A DNA stretch of 64,000 nt, taken from the NCBI RefSeq assembly GCF_000648235.2, contig NZ_AP017977.1, positions 2,046,001 through 2,110,000 on the forward strand, read 5' to 3'. A model generated the notes under the pieces. It worked only from the letters and a program-made list of their open reading frames with translations. It did no database searches and was not told the origin of the DNA. Shown here piece after piece: positions 50,076 through 59,385 of this stretch (its first letter is position 1; the number at the start of each line of letters is the position of its first letter). The DNA comes from Neochlamydia sp. S13. GTDB lineage: Bacteria; Chlamydiota; Chlamydiia; Chlamydiales; Parachlamydiaceae. The position numbers and the translations under genes were made by a program.

Positions 50076-50816
50076 TTACTCATAAAATTTTATCAAATAA
50101 TCAATTGCTACAGGATCGTGATTTTGAGCAGCTTTTTGATATAAAAGATGGGCTATTTCTATCCGTCCTTTTTCTTCAAACTTTTGAGCAACATGGCGTA
50201 CGATGTCTACATCGTCTGAATAGTTTGCAGCTTTTAAATACCATTGAAGCGCGGTTTCTTCATCTTTGGAAACACCTTCGCCTCTTTCGAGACAATGCCC
50301 CACCATAAATAACGCTGGAGGATAGTTTCCTTCTAACCCCGCTTTTTGATAGCAATTAAAAGCTTGAGCAAAATTTTGTTCCGTTCCCTTTCCCTGATAA
50401 AAGCAATGACCTAAGTCAAATTGATATTCAGCTCTTTTCGAGGGATTTAGAGAAGAATCATTAGCAAAAATATAAGCCTTACAAGCTATTTCTTTTAGAT
50501 CTTCTTGGCGGCCTACATAATTAGGATAATATAGCTGTATTTGATTAGTGCCACAATATTGGTTAATGCAACAATAATAGATCTTAGCCATTTTTTCGGC
50601 GGTTTCAGGATTGTATTTCGCTTTGGCTCCTAATTCTAGTTGTATTTTTGCAAATGTGCAGCCATCATATAAAGATACCTGATTTTTTGCATCTTCTACT
50701 ACTGCGATAATATAATTTAGATTTTTGCTAAAATTGTTTTCAATTAGCTGATTAAACGATTTTTGGGTAAATTTATCTACTTTGCTTAAATAATTATCAA
50801 AAATATTACTAATCAT
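50076..50816 (-). CDS. Sel1-repeat protein
   Basis: 246 residues with a polar helical N-terminal half and at least three Sel1-like (TPR-type) units from about residue 128: EYQFDLGHCFYQGKGTEQNF, then ALFMVGHCLERGEGVSKDEE and a shorter C-terminal unit. Sel1 proteins are protein-interaction scaffolds and are abundant among effectors of amoeba-associated bacteria. No signal peptide is seen, so a cytosolic or type III-secreted product is likely. ATG at 50816. It stands alone, divergent from the proline-rich pseudogene. Confidence 0.8.
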   Translation of the reverse strand: MISNIFDNYLSKVDKFTQKSFNQLIENNFSKNLNYIIAVVEDAKNQVSLYDGCTFAKIQLELGAKAKYNPETAEKMAKIYYCCINQYCGTNQIQLYYPNYVGRQEDLKEIACKAYIFANDSSLNPSKRAEYQFDLGHCFYQGKGTEQNFAQAFNCYQKAGLEGNYPPALFMVGHCLERGEGVSKDEETALQWYLKAANYSDDVDIVRHVAQKFEEKGRIEIAHLLYQKAAQNHDPVAIDYLIKFYE

Positions 50817-50857
50817 TTAAACCTTCCTTTTTAATTTATATTTTTTTATTTAGTGAT

Positions 50858-51682
50858 ATGTTCAATTTATCATCCACTCTATTAATGTCACCAATAATGT
50901 CACCAAGGAAAAAATTTATGCGAGGCGCAGGATCAACTCCCCCATCTCCACCTCTTGAAAATATGCCAGTTGTTTCTTCCTTTAAAACACGTACAACTGA
51001 AACCTCTCAAACAGAAGAACAGCAACCTCAGAGAGAGGAAGGACAATCCACCTCTTTGCCTCCTTCTGCTTCTCAATTAGATCGCATCCAACAGGCGAAT
51101 TTGAATTAATCTGTCCAACAAAGCCGCTTATTAAGCCTAGCTAAAAACCGTAAAAGTGAAACATCTCAAATAGAGGAACAGCAATCTCAGAGAGAAGAAG
51201 GGCAATCTGCTTCTTCTGCTTCTCGCGTGCTTCCACTACAACAGGATCAATCTGCTAAACGACAGCGCACCCCCCCCCCTCAGCACCACCATCGTCAAAT
51301 CGCCCTAGTCCCCCTACCTTGCCAGCAGCTCCAAGCCTACCCCCTGTTCCAAGTAGTCACCATCCTTACCGTGCACCATCTCCTCTACCCTTTCCTATGC
51401 CTTTTCCTCAGAGCCTGCCTCCAACCTCAGCTGGTTACTATTTTTATCATGCGCAACCTTCAGCTACTTGTGCATGGCTTGGGAAAGACAATGTATGAAC
51501 GTAAGGAATTGTATCACTGGAAGGCTCAGCACCCCAATGAGCTTCCTAACCAGTGGCCAGAAGATATTCCTTTTCTGCCTCAAAATATGATGAGCGACAA
51601 GAAAAACCGAAAGATTATTGATGAACGCCTAGAGGATTGTTCAAATTTTTTTAAGATTGGACTTAACACAGCGAAAACTTAA
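50858..51682 (+). pseudogene. Proline-rich gene broken around a C10 tract
   Basis: The frame from 50858 (MFNLSSTLLMSPIMSPRKKF) runs to a TAA at 51107 and then continues in the same frame with the EEQQSQREEGQSASS repeat to the run of ten C at 51270-51279. There the meaningful protein moves to another frame: SAPPSSNRPSPPTLPAAPSL and on through SAGYYFYHAQPSATCAWLGK to a TGA. The last part, KELYHWKAQHPNELPNQWPE to the stop at 51682, is in the first frame again. So one nonsense and two frame changes separate coherent segments of one Ser/Glu/Pro-rich protein. A QREEGQS element occurs twice. Family unknown; an effector-like composition. Confidence 0.65.
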
Positions 51683-51927
51683 AGCCCATATTCCTCACTA
51701 CTTTTTATAAGCTTCTGAATATGAAAAGGTTGTAAAATTTAAATTTAAGAATCAATTTTTATAATCACTTAGCAATCAGTAGCTTAAATTTCAGGTGAGG
51801 AATGTGGGTTAAAGAAGATACTCATCCATTATTTTTGCTTGGACTGATAGCACTTGGAATAAAAGGCTTTAAAACAGTAAAATATGCACTTAATTTGATT
51901 GAGATTTTGATAACACAGTCAAAAATT

Positions 51928-53676
51928 ATGATAAAAAATCCTTTTTATTTTAATGAAGCTATGATTAAAGAATGGTGTTTTCCAAACACCTTCCTTAAGG
52001 GTGAAAATTACATTGAAAAAGTTACTTTTTTAACAATAGTCGCGGATACTTTATATGCTACAGTTCAAGGTAGCTTACCCGAGCCTTACCAAGTAAAAGT
52101 TTCTCTAAAAAATCAAGAGTGGCAAAAAGGCTACTGCTCCTGCCCTTCTGATTTTTATCCTTGCAAACATCTTGTAGCTGTCTTACTTAAAATTGTTCGT
52201 CAAGGTATTGAATCTTTCGGCCCGCCTTTAGAAGAGAAACTAAGAACCTTAGATCTGAGCATGCTTAGATCTTTATTGTTAAGGTTGATCGAGCAGCATC
52301 CTTATCTGGTGAAAGACATTCAAATTTTCCTTATCCGCCCTGTAGCAACCGGAGAACCAACATTTCTTCTGGATACTCAAGTCATTGTTAGTGAAATGGA
52401 AGATATCCTTTATCAGGATTATGATTTTTGGGACGATGAAGGAGAGGGTTTAAGTGAGATAGCTTTAAGAATTGAAGAACTAATGAGACAAGTTATTCCT
52501 TTCTTAGAAGCTGAAGATGGAGTTAATGCTTTTGCTATTCTAAAGGCGATCACTAAGCCGTTAATAGAAAGAAAAGAAACCTTTACCGACTTTGGCGGAG
52601 ATGACCTTTACGAGGAACTTTTAGATGCTTTAGCGTCGCTTTGGATAGAAGTCATTCTTATCAGTCATTTTTCTTCGCAAGAAAAAGCAGTTTGGATTGA
52701 AATTTTTTATGATTGGAACGAAGAATCGGATGGCGCTTTTGATGCTGCTCCTGAATTGATGAAGGCTGGATGGGACTATCCCCTACTGAAAGCAGCTCTT
52801 ACTAATCAAGCAGATTTTGCTAATGAGCTAGATGAAGAGGTCAGCAAAAAAATTGCGGAGGTTGCTTTTCGTGTTTTAAAACGACGAAAAAAGCTTGATA
52901 CCTGTCTACTTTTAGCTCATCTAGCGCGCATGGACGAAGAATATGCGAAATTACTCATTGAGCTTAAAAGATATGTTGAAGCAGAAAACTTCATTAGTAG
53001 CCATATTCGAGCCCCTGATACACTTTTAAAGCTCTCTCAACAATTTTATGGATGTAAAGAGCTCCAATTGGCTTTAAAAACAGCTCTTTGCTATAAAAGA
53101 TCCCATGAAGAAGGTTGGCTAGCAAGAGATTTATTAAGGTGGACAAGAGATCTAGCTTTTGAAGTAGGTCAAATCCAGATAGGTATAAAAGCTGGAGTAG
53201 ATTTGCTTACTATGGCCTCTTCTTTGGAAGACTATAAAGCTTTACAAAAGGGGGCGCAAAGCCAATGGGATATCATCAAACCAGGCATTTTAAAATTTGT
53301 TCAAATTGACAGGCCCTACCATTATGAGGAGTCAATTAAAATTCTTTTATATGAGAAAATGATTGATGAAGCTATTAAGATCGCAGAAAAATTTAGAACT
53401 ATGCCGGAGTTTCTTATTGAGGAAGCTTTAACTCAGCGGCCTGAATGGGCTTTAAAAAACTGTCAAAAACTTGCCACAGAGGCCATTCAGCAAGGGGCAT
53501 CTTATTATGACCGAGCAGCAGAGTGGTTGGATAAAGCTTATCTTGCTGCTATACAAGCACAATCTATCGCTCAATGGACTAAAAATATCCGGCAGCTTCT
53601 TGAGGAACACCATCGTAAACGCAATTTGGTTCCCAAGTTAAAAGAACTCCTTACCAAACATAACATTGACCTATAG
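51928..53676 (+). CDS. SWIM zinc-finger protein
   Basis: A SWIM zinc finger (YCSCPSDFYPCKHLVAVLLK, about residues 68-87, C-x-C-x7-C-x-H) is followed by about 480 residues of helical, TPR-like sequence with no other recognised domain. I start at 51928 (MIKNPFYFNEAMIKEWC), as this N-terminus leads straight into the zinc-finger domain. An ATG at 51802 in the same frame has an AGGTGAGG ribosome-like site and would add 42 residues. SWIM domains bind DNA or protein, and the same finger type is in the SNF2 protein at 20820-24305, which suggests a nucleic-acid or helicase-linked role. Stands alone; no operon partner. Confidence 0.8.
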   Translation: MIKNPFYFNEAMIKEWCFPNTFLKGENYIEKVTFLTIVADTLYATVQGSLPEPYQVKVSLKNQEWQKGYCSCPSDFYPCKHLVAVLLKIVRQGIESFGPPLEEKLRTLDLSMLRSLLLRLIEQHPYLVKDIQIFLIRPVATGEPTFLLDTQVIVSEMEDILYQDYDFWDDEGEGLSEIALRIEELMRQVIPFLEAEDGVNAFAILKAITKPLIERKETFTDFGGDDLYEELLDALASLWIEVILISHFSSQEKAVWIEIFYDWNEESDGAFDAAPELMKAGWDYPLLKAALTNQADFANELDEEVSKKIAEVAFRVLKRRKKLDTCLLLAHLARMDEEYAKLLIELKRYVEAENFISSHIRAPDTLLKLSQQFYGCKELQLALKTALCYKRSHEEGWLARDLLRWTRDLAFEVGQIQIGIKAGVDLLTMASSLEDYKALQKGAQSQWDIIKPGILKFVQIDRPYHYEESIKILLYEKMIDEAIKIAEKFRTMPEFLIEEALTQRPEWALKNCQKLATEAIQQGASYYDRAAEWLDKAYLAAIQAQSIAQWTKNIRQLLEEHHRKRNLVPKLKELLTKHNIDL

Positions 53677-53929
53677 CTTCTACACGTTAGGAGAGAGAGA
53701 ATCTCTTAAATAAGTATAGACGCAAAAGACTTAAGCTCTATTCTTAAGGCACGCTTAACGAGGTAGTACTAATTAAATATACCTTGCAAGAAGCTAGGCG
53801 TCTAGTGATATATGCACACTCCTCTATTAAGCAATGTTGGAGCTATTGGCTAGAATGGCCTAATTGGCGTCGTAAGCCTTAAGCGAGTGCATGGTACTAC
53901 CATTATCAAAAGCAAAGAAAACTATGTCT

Positions 53930-54235
53930 ATATTTACCACTATAGTACTAAGTTTAACGCGCTAGAGCACCTTGAACAGGAGAATGGCTTAATAAGATGC
54001 TATAGGTATATGAAAAAAACTGGATATGATGAATTATAAAAGCGCTTTAGATGAAGGCTTACCGGTCGAATCAGGTGAGATAGAAAGTAGCCTTAAGGCA
54101 TGTGGTACAAAAGAGGCTGAAAATAGCGGGAGCTTGGTGGAGGACAGAAAATGCTAATGCGATGCTAAGCTTAAGAATAGGTAGATTAAATGGTCATTGG
54201 GAAGCTTGCTGGAATTCCTACAAAGCTGCTGCTTA
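53930..54235 (+). pseudogene. ISKra4-family transposase, C-terminal remnant
   Basis: A frame reads SALDEGLPVESGEIESSLK (about 54040-54096). After one frameshift it continues HVVQKRLKIAGAWWRTENAN, then AMLSLRIGRLNGHWEACW, to a stop near 54233. The GEIES and AGAWWxxENAxAML motifs are the C-terminal signature of ISKra4 transposases. The rest (53700-53930) has only faint traces. The element is dead and abuts an IS66 remnant on the opposite strand. Confidence 0.75.
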
Positions 54236-54239
54236 AAAA

Positions 54240-54507
54240 GATTGCCAACACTTTTGTTTACACCCTTTCGAAAGAAGTCTATTATCTTTTCTAACCTATG
54301 TATCACGCCTTTTAACTGCCAATTTTCAGCTCGAAGTTGGGCATTTTCAGTCCTTAGCTGTATAATCTCAGCCCTTAGCTCTGTATTCTCTTTAAATAGT
54401 TGTTCGTACGAAGGTTGCGTACTACTCAATATATGATTAAGTAAATATAAAATCTAGAAATTATTTTATTTATCACAAAGTAATTGATAACCCTCGTGAC
54501 CGCTTAC
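54240..54507 (-). pseudogene. IS66-type element end with tnpC start, remnant
   Basis: GTAAGCGGTCACGAGGG on the minus strand at 54507-54491 has the GTAA start of IS66-family ends. It is followed 62 bases later by an ATG (54429) and a coiled-coil frame SYEQLFKENTELRAEIIQLR, then ENAQLRAENWQLK, typical of the N-terminus of IS66 TnpC. Only about 60 residues are genuine before sequence resembling an IS5 end (TTTCGAAAGAAGTCT, near 54271) and then the antisense of the ISKra4 remnant. Confidence 0.6.
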
Positions 54508-54522
54508 TACCAACCAGAAAAT

Positions 54523-57500
54523 TTACATGACTAAACATTTTTTCTCTTGAGTGAAACCGTGTTTTTTTTCACTATTCCTAATAATCTCTTCATTTGTAAC
54601 TCTAATATGAAGACGAGATACTAAATCATCTGAAGTTTTTTGAGCATAACTTTGCTCTATGCTTGCAGGTAGGCATTTACACAAAGCTAAAGCTTCTTCC
54701 AAAGAATTTTTCGCGGAGCTATATTCTTTAAGCTCAATGAGTACCAAACCCAACATATTTAAAGAGTGAGCGAGCATAGGATGAGGAGCGTTATATATAG
54801 CACGCCGCATTTCTACTGCTTTCTCAAAATAAGGAAGAGCTTGTGTAAATTTTTTTTGTTCTCCCAATATAGTGCCTAACATGTGTAAAGTAAAGGCTTG
54901 AGAAGGGCTAGGCAGGTTTCCATCAATGCTACGCTGCATTCTTAAAGCTACATTTAAATTTTGCTCTGCTTTGCTAAATTTTTTTAAGTCAGAATATAGG
55001 ATACCTAACTTAGTTAATAAAGTAGCGACAGAAGGATGAGGCCGATCCTGATAAATTATACGCAGTATTTTTAAAGCTTTTTTATAATTTTGCTTGGCTT
55101 CTTTCAACTGATCAAGCCTTTTCAATGCATATCCTAAGTTATGCAAAGAATCAGACACAGAAGGATGGGGCTCCGTCCCATATAAAGCATATTTTATCTC
55201 TAAAGCTTCTTGATAAGCCTTTCTAGCTTTTTCATGTTGTTGCAGGCGAGAGAAGCTAATTCCCAAATTATTTAAGGAATCTGCTGTATCAGGATGAGGC
55301 TGAGCTCCATGTAAGATACGATTCATGGCTAAGGACTGCTTATAATAATTTTTAGACTCCTTTATTTTATCTATATCCCATAACACGACTCCTATGCTAT
55401 TGAGCAATCTAGCTAACGGGGGGCAAGATTGCCCATCATATATGCTACGATAAATATCTAAAGCTTCCTCATAATGTTGCTTAGCTTTTTCTGGCTTATG
55501 AAGAAATCTTAAAGCCCTCCCTAAGTGATTTAAGGTAATGGCTACTCTTTCCGATGAATTTCCGTATAGACTACGTTGAATTTTTAAAGCTTCTTCATGA
55601 TGCTGTTCTGCTAATTTAAATTCTCCCAAATCTTTTCGCATAACTCCTAAGTCATTTAATAAATTTGCTAAGTTTGGATGATGAGAATACCCGTAGACAT
55701 TTCTGAAATATACCAAAGCACTTTGATAGGCATCCAAAGCTCCTGAAAAGTCGAGGGCCACTTGCTTCGCTCTTCCAATAGCATGCTTTAACTTGCCTAA
55801 TTCCTCTTGGGTAAATCCATGTTCTATAAAATTGTTTAATAAATGCTCCGCATGTGGAAGCCATCTAATTCCTAGTTTCCATGTTTCAGGTTTTTCCTTA
55901 TCTATAAGCTCACTTCTTTCTAAAATAAAATCAAAAACTTCTTTAAGGTCTTGATCATTAGAGCTGATTTCTTTTTGTATAGCCTGTTGGAGAACATCTT
56001 GGTTTGTTTTTTCCCTAAGGATAATCATAGAATGAAGGACTTCTTGCAATAAACGGTGCAGACTAAGTTGCTTAGAAGTAGCATCATAACGTACTAAAGC
56101 GTAATTTCTTAAAACTTTAAGCAAAGCTTGGGCAGCTTGGCGTTCTTGCCCTTCACTTAGCTTGGCTTCCTTTTGAAGCCATGCTTGCAGCCAATCTAGC
56201 GGAATACCTTCAGGGCTTAGATAACTGAACAGCTGCAACCATTTCAAAGCGAAAGGATGCTGATTGTTTAGCTTTTGAAAAGTCAAAAACCATACTTTCT
56301 CTATAGAGAAAGGATAACGTTCAGTTCCGTCTTGCTGAATAAGATCTTCTTGATTTAATTCTTGCAGGTAGTCTTGTAAGCTCATTTCCTCTTCTACCAG
56401 GTAAGCCGCGGCTTTACCTAAAGCTAAAGGGTAGCCTCTCAGCTGATCTATTAGAGGTTGCAGTTGCTCTTCTTTCTGTTCGGCTATCTGGTTTTGCAAA
56501 AATTGTAGGGCCTCTTTCTGAGTGAAAGGCAAAACTTCTAGACATCCTTTAATGGAAGGAGCTACATCTTTTCTTTTAGCGGTCATTAAAATAAAGCCTC
56601 CCCGCTGAGGGAAGGTAATCTTTTCTTCCACATTATCAAAAATTAGGAGCCAAGGCTTTTCAAAAGGATGGCTTTCTAAACAGAGGAAAAGATTTTTTTC
56701 AATCTCTTCAGTGGTAGCTTTTTCATCTATATCTATCTTTAGCGCAGTAGCTAGCTGTCGATAGGCATGCGCACGGCTTTCAGCTGTTTCGCTATCTACC
56801 CACCAAATAAGAGAATAGTATTGCTGATGCTTGTTAGCAAAGTAGCAGGCTAGCTCACTCTTTCCCATCCCTGCAAGCCCATATAGTACTCGCCATACGC
56901 TAGGTGCATGCATTTCTCTTCCTGCTACAGGCAACAAAGCATTTTCAAGCTTTTGCATTAAATCTAGCCGCCCAGCAAATCCTTCCAAGGGAGTTTTTAA
57001 AGAGACTAAGCACCTAGTTTTTAAAATATTTCTTTGCAACTGCGCTAATTCAATTTTTTTTATTTCTAATTCAATCTCTGCCTGCTCAACCTCTGCGGCT
57101 GTCCTTTTTTCTTGCAATTTTTGAGTTTCAATGTGATGCCTTAAGTCGTTTTCGCCTTTTCTAATTTTTTGAGCAAGCTTGGCATGAGCGTCAATCAAAT
57201 CTCTGCCTTGCATAGCTGTTTCATAATTGCGATTACCTATTTGTTGAGATAGATGCACATTCCACCCTACGCTATCTACTGTTACTTGTTGTAAGCTAGG
57301 AAGCCTGGGATGGCTTCCTATTACGCTAGTCGCTACTTCATTTACTTCTTCAATTATATCCATACCTGCACGATTCAAGTTCAGGCTGTCTCGGATAAAA
57401 GGGGCTATCAATTGCTCAGATAAGGGATGTAGACTTTGTGATTCTAAGCTAATGATCGGGAAAGCGACTGAATTAACAGGTGAGCTTCCTGAAGAAGAAG

Positions 57501-57561
57501 ATGGACTAAAAGGGTTAGTAGAAAAAGAGGTTTTTTTATCTACAGAATTACTAGGTTGCAT
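54523..57561 (-). CDS. NB-ARC/TPR STAND protein with C-terminal CaaX-like box
   Basis: 1012 residues. A Ser/Pro-rich N-terminus (1-45) is followed by a helical coiled-coil module (about 50-185, HLSQQIGNRNYETAMQGRDL). The NB-ARC-type NTPase has Walker A GLAGMGKS (228-235), Walker B WLLIFDNVEE (about 304-313), the GGFILMTAKRKD strand and the GLPL-like RGYPLALG (about 374). A winged-helix-like segment and about eight 42-residue TPR units (620-960) follow. The last four residues are CLVM after two Lys, a CaaX box of the kind eukaryotic farnesyltransferase accepts. STAND proteins switch state by nucleotide-driven oligomerisation. AAGGAG precedes the ATG. It lies 142 bases downstream of the coiled-coil gene, which shares start, module and tail. 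Likely a host-targeted effector; an antiphage role is the alternative. Confidence 0.85.
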   Translation of the reverse strand: MQPSNSVDKKTSFSTNPFSPSSSSGSSPVNSVAFPIISLESQSLHPLSEQLIAPFIRDSLNLNRAGMDIIEEVNEVATSVIGSHPRLPSLQQVTVDSVGWNVHLSQQIGNRNYETAMQGRDLIDAHAKLAQKIRKGENDLRHHIETQKLQEKRTAAEVEQAEIELEIKKIELAQLQRNILKTRCLVSLKTPLEGFAGRLDLMQKLENALLPVAGREMHAPSVWRVLYGLAGMGKSELACYFANKHQQYYSLIWWVDSETAESRAHAYRQLATALKIDIDEKATTEEIEKNLFLCLESHPFEKPWLLIFDNVEEKITFPQRGGFILMTAKRKDVAPSIKGCLEVLPFTQKEALQFLQNQIAEQKEEQLQPLIDQLRGYPLALGKAAAYLVEEEMSLQDYLQELNQEDLIQQDGTERYPFSIEKVWFLTFQKLNNQHPFALKWLQLFSYLSPEGIPLDWLQAWLQKEAKLSEGQERQAAQALLKVLRNYALVRYDATSKQLSLHRLLQEVLHSMIILREKTNQDVLQQAIQKEISSNDQDLKEVFDFILERSELIDKEKPETWKLGIRWLPHAEHLLNNFIEHGFTQEELGKLKHAIGRAKQVALDFSGALDAYQSALVYFRNVYGYSHHPNLANLLNDLGVMRKDLGEFKLAEQHHEEALKIQRSLYGNSSERVAITLNHLGRALRFLHKPEKAKQHYEEALDIYRSIYDGQSCPPLARLLNSIGVVLWDIDKIKESKNYYKQSLAMNRILHGAQPHPDTADSLNNLGISFSRLQQHEKARKAYQEALEIKYALYGTEPHPSVSDSLHNLGYALKRLDQLKEAKQNYKKALKILRIIYQDRPHPSVATLLTKLGILYSDLKKFSKAEQNLNVALRMQRSIDGNLPSPSQAFTLHMLGTILGEQKKFTQALPYFEKAVEMRRAIYNAPHPMLAHSLNMLGLVLIELKEYSSAKNSLEEALALCKCLPASIEQSYAQKTSDDLVSRLHIRVTNEEIIRNSEKKHGFTQEKKCLVM

Positions 57562-57582
57562 AGCACATTCTCCTTAGGAAGA

Positions 57583-57614
57583 AGAGAGATTAAATAATTG
57601 CATTTAATCTCTCT
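57583..57614 (-). promoter_or_regulatory. Hairpin before the STAND gene ribosome site
   Basis: A perfect 13-base stem (AGAGAGATTAAAT with its complement) and 6-base loop ends about 9 bases before the AAGGAG of the STAND gene. It may weaken read-through or regulate translation between the two genes. Confidence 0.5.
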
Positions 57615-57703
57615 CATTATTTGATTTTAACAAGTTTTTAAGGTATAAGATTTTTTTACACAGAAAGAAGCTTTAAATAGCATCTTTCTTTTTATAGAAA
57701 ATT

Positions 57704-58915
57704 TTACATTAAAAGACACTTTGGCTTAGCTATACTAGCTATGGCGTTGAGTGTATTAGTGGTCGCTGTAGCTGCTGTCTCGGTTAATCGGCATCTTGTA
57801 TCGGCATCAATACGTTTGCCCTCTATTTCTACATGTTTTTCAGCAAGATACTTCTCTACTTCCATCTTGTTTTTTTCTTTAAGTTCTTCTATTTCTTTTT
57901 CATTTTCTGCTTTTTTACCTTCTAGCTCTACCCGCTCTTTCTCTAAGCTTAATTTTACTAAATCGACCTCATGGGATTGAGCTAATTTTCTTTCTTCTAG
58001 GGAAAATTTTATTTCTTTTTCATTTTGCTCGGAAACGAAATTAGCCCCTTGCATTAGCTGATCAAAAAGTTGAGATTCTTCTTTAAGCTTTTGATTATGC
58101 AAAGCTGTCATAATTTGCAATTCATGGTTTTCATGGTGAGCTAAAACTTCTAAGCGTGACTTAAGTAAGTCAAGTTCTTGCTTTCTAGCATAGAAAACTA
58201 AATTGATGCACTCTTGGTAATCTTTGAATCGACCATCCGTATTGATTCTTTGTAGATCCATAAATTGCTTAGCGGTCTCGTAGTAGCGCTGTCCTACTTG
58301 AGTAGCCAAATGTATTGTAAATTCTACAGATCGATTACGTTCATCATAATCCATTTGTAGTGCTTCACCTGTTCTTATGCTTGCTATTGTGGCATCCTTC
58401 AACGCTTTTGCGATTTCAAAAGCTAAAGAACTACAAAGCTTATTCATCTTCATCGATTCATCGTAAAATGAATTTACACTTTCATCTATTTGTCTGCGTA
58501 AGGCTATTGTTTGGGTTGTTTGTTCAGATAAAACAATTTTTATCTTTTCTAGCATTTCTCTATCTTCTTTAATACTTAGTGCTCCTTTTTTTAAGGATTG
58601 TGTAACTAATTTTTGACTACCTCTAGAAGGAGCCTGAATGGCTGCTTCTTGAAATACAGGAGTAAGGCGCGAAGAGTCTAAAGCAGGCGATGTAATTTGA
58701 GAATTCGGTTGCCCATAAACCACGGGGCTAAGGGAGTTAGAGGGAGGCGCATAAGAGGTAGGACGAAAGCTGGTGGGTTGGAAAGAACGAGGCTGAAAAG
58801 AAGACGAGGAGCTCCAGGTACGAGCATTCCAGCTGCTGACTGATTGTTGAGGTCCTGAGCTAGATGATGTCGAACTATTAGTTGTGCCCGATTGTTCATT
58901 ATTGGTAGGTTGCAT
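57704..58915 (-). CDS. Coiled-coil protein with C-terminal CaaX-like box
   Basis: 403 residues. The N-terminal 100 are Ser/Pro/Gln-rich and unstructured (MQPTNNEQSGTTNSSTSSSS); about residues 115-385 form a long charged coiled coil. The segment IHLATQVGQRYYETAKQFMD (about 203-222) matches the module of the neighbouring STAND protein (VHLSQQIGNRNYETAMQGRD). The protein ends KPKCLLM, a CaaX box with Met at the last position, which favours farnesylation. There is no signal peptide or membrane helix, so this Cys would be the only membrane-anchoring feature. AAAGGAG precedes the ATG. It is the upstream partner of the STAND gene on the same strand. Confidence 0.8.
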   Translation of the reverse strand: MQPTNNEQSGTTNSSTSSSSGPQQSVSSWNARTWSSSSSFQPRSFQPTSFRPTSYAPPSNSLSPVVYGQPNSQITSPALDSSRLTPVFQEAAIQAPSRGSQKLVTQSLKKGALSIKEDREMLEKIKIVLSEQTTQTIALRRQIDESVNSFYDESMKMNKLCSSLAFEIAKALKDATIASIRTGEALQMDYDERNRSVEFTIHLATQVGQRYYETAKQFMDLQRINTDGRFKDYQECINLVFYARKQELDLLKSRLEVLAHHENHELQIMTALHNQKLKEESQLFDQLMQGANFVSEQNEKEIKFSLEERKLAQSHEVDLVKLSLEKERVELEGKKAENEKEIEELKEKNKMEVEKYLAEKHVEIEGKRIDADTRCRLTETAATATTNTLNAIASIAKPKCLLM

Positions 58916-59385
58916 AATATTTCTCCTTTAAAAGCAAGTATTATTTAATGTTAAAAAGCGTAAATTAGCTACATAAGACAAAATGATTTTCTTTAATGAG
59001 TAGTATTAATTAATATTTTTAAATACAACAATTATTTTTATTGCTGTATATACTTTCCTCTTAGCATCCCTTGGTTTTCGCCTTTTGGTAAGCGGTCACG
59101 GGGGTAGGCTCAGCTTTATAGGTAGGTCGGAGGGTATCTGCAAAATAAAAAATTCTTGCCAATAGCTATTTTCTCTATTTATGGACTTTATGATTTACAT
59201 TAACAGCTTAGCATCAAGAATTTAAATAATCCTATCCCCAATGACTACTTCCGTCTTTTGAGCTATACATGCCACATTACTTCTAAGCTAGGTAAAGAAT
59301 TTATTATCACTCGCTCAGGTCTATTTTTATCAAGCACCTTTTTAAATCTTTAAAAGTTCTTCAAAGTGTTCTCTGGCTGCCAACA
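58916..59385. other. Non-coding region with an IS66-type end
   Basis: GTAAGCGGTCACGGGGGTAG at 59088-59107 on the plus strand matches the IS66-type end at 54491-54507 over its first 13 bases. No transposase follows, so only the tip survives. The rest (59110-59385) shows no gene. The upstream part must hold the promoter of the coiled-coil/STAND pair. Confidence 0.55.

Noticed and set aside
54154-54429. Independent 91-residue coiled-coil gene with an NSSK motif
   Set aside because: Its start belongs to an IS66 remnant with a terminal repeat upstream. The NSSK part is the antisense of the ISKra4 C-terminal coding region, so it is a chance fusion.
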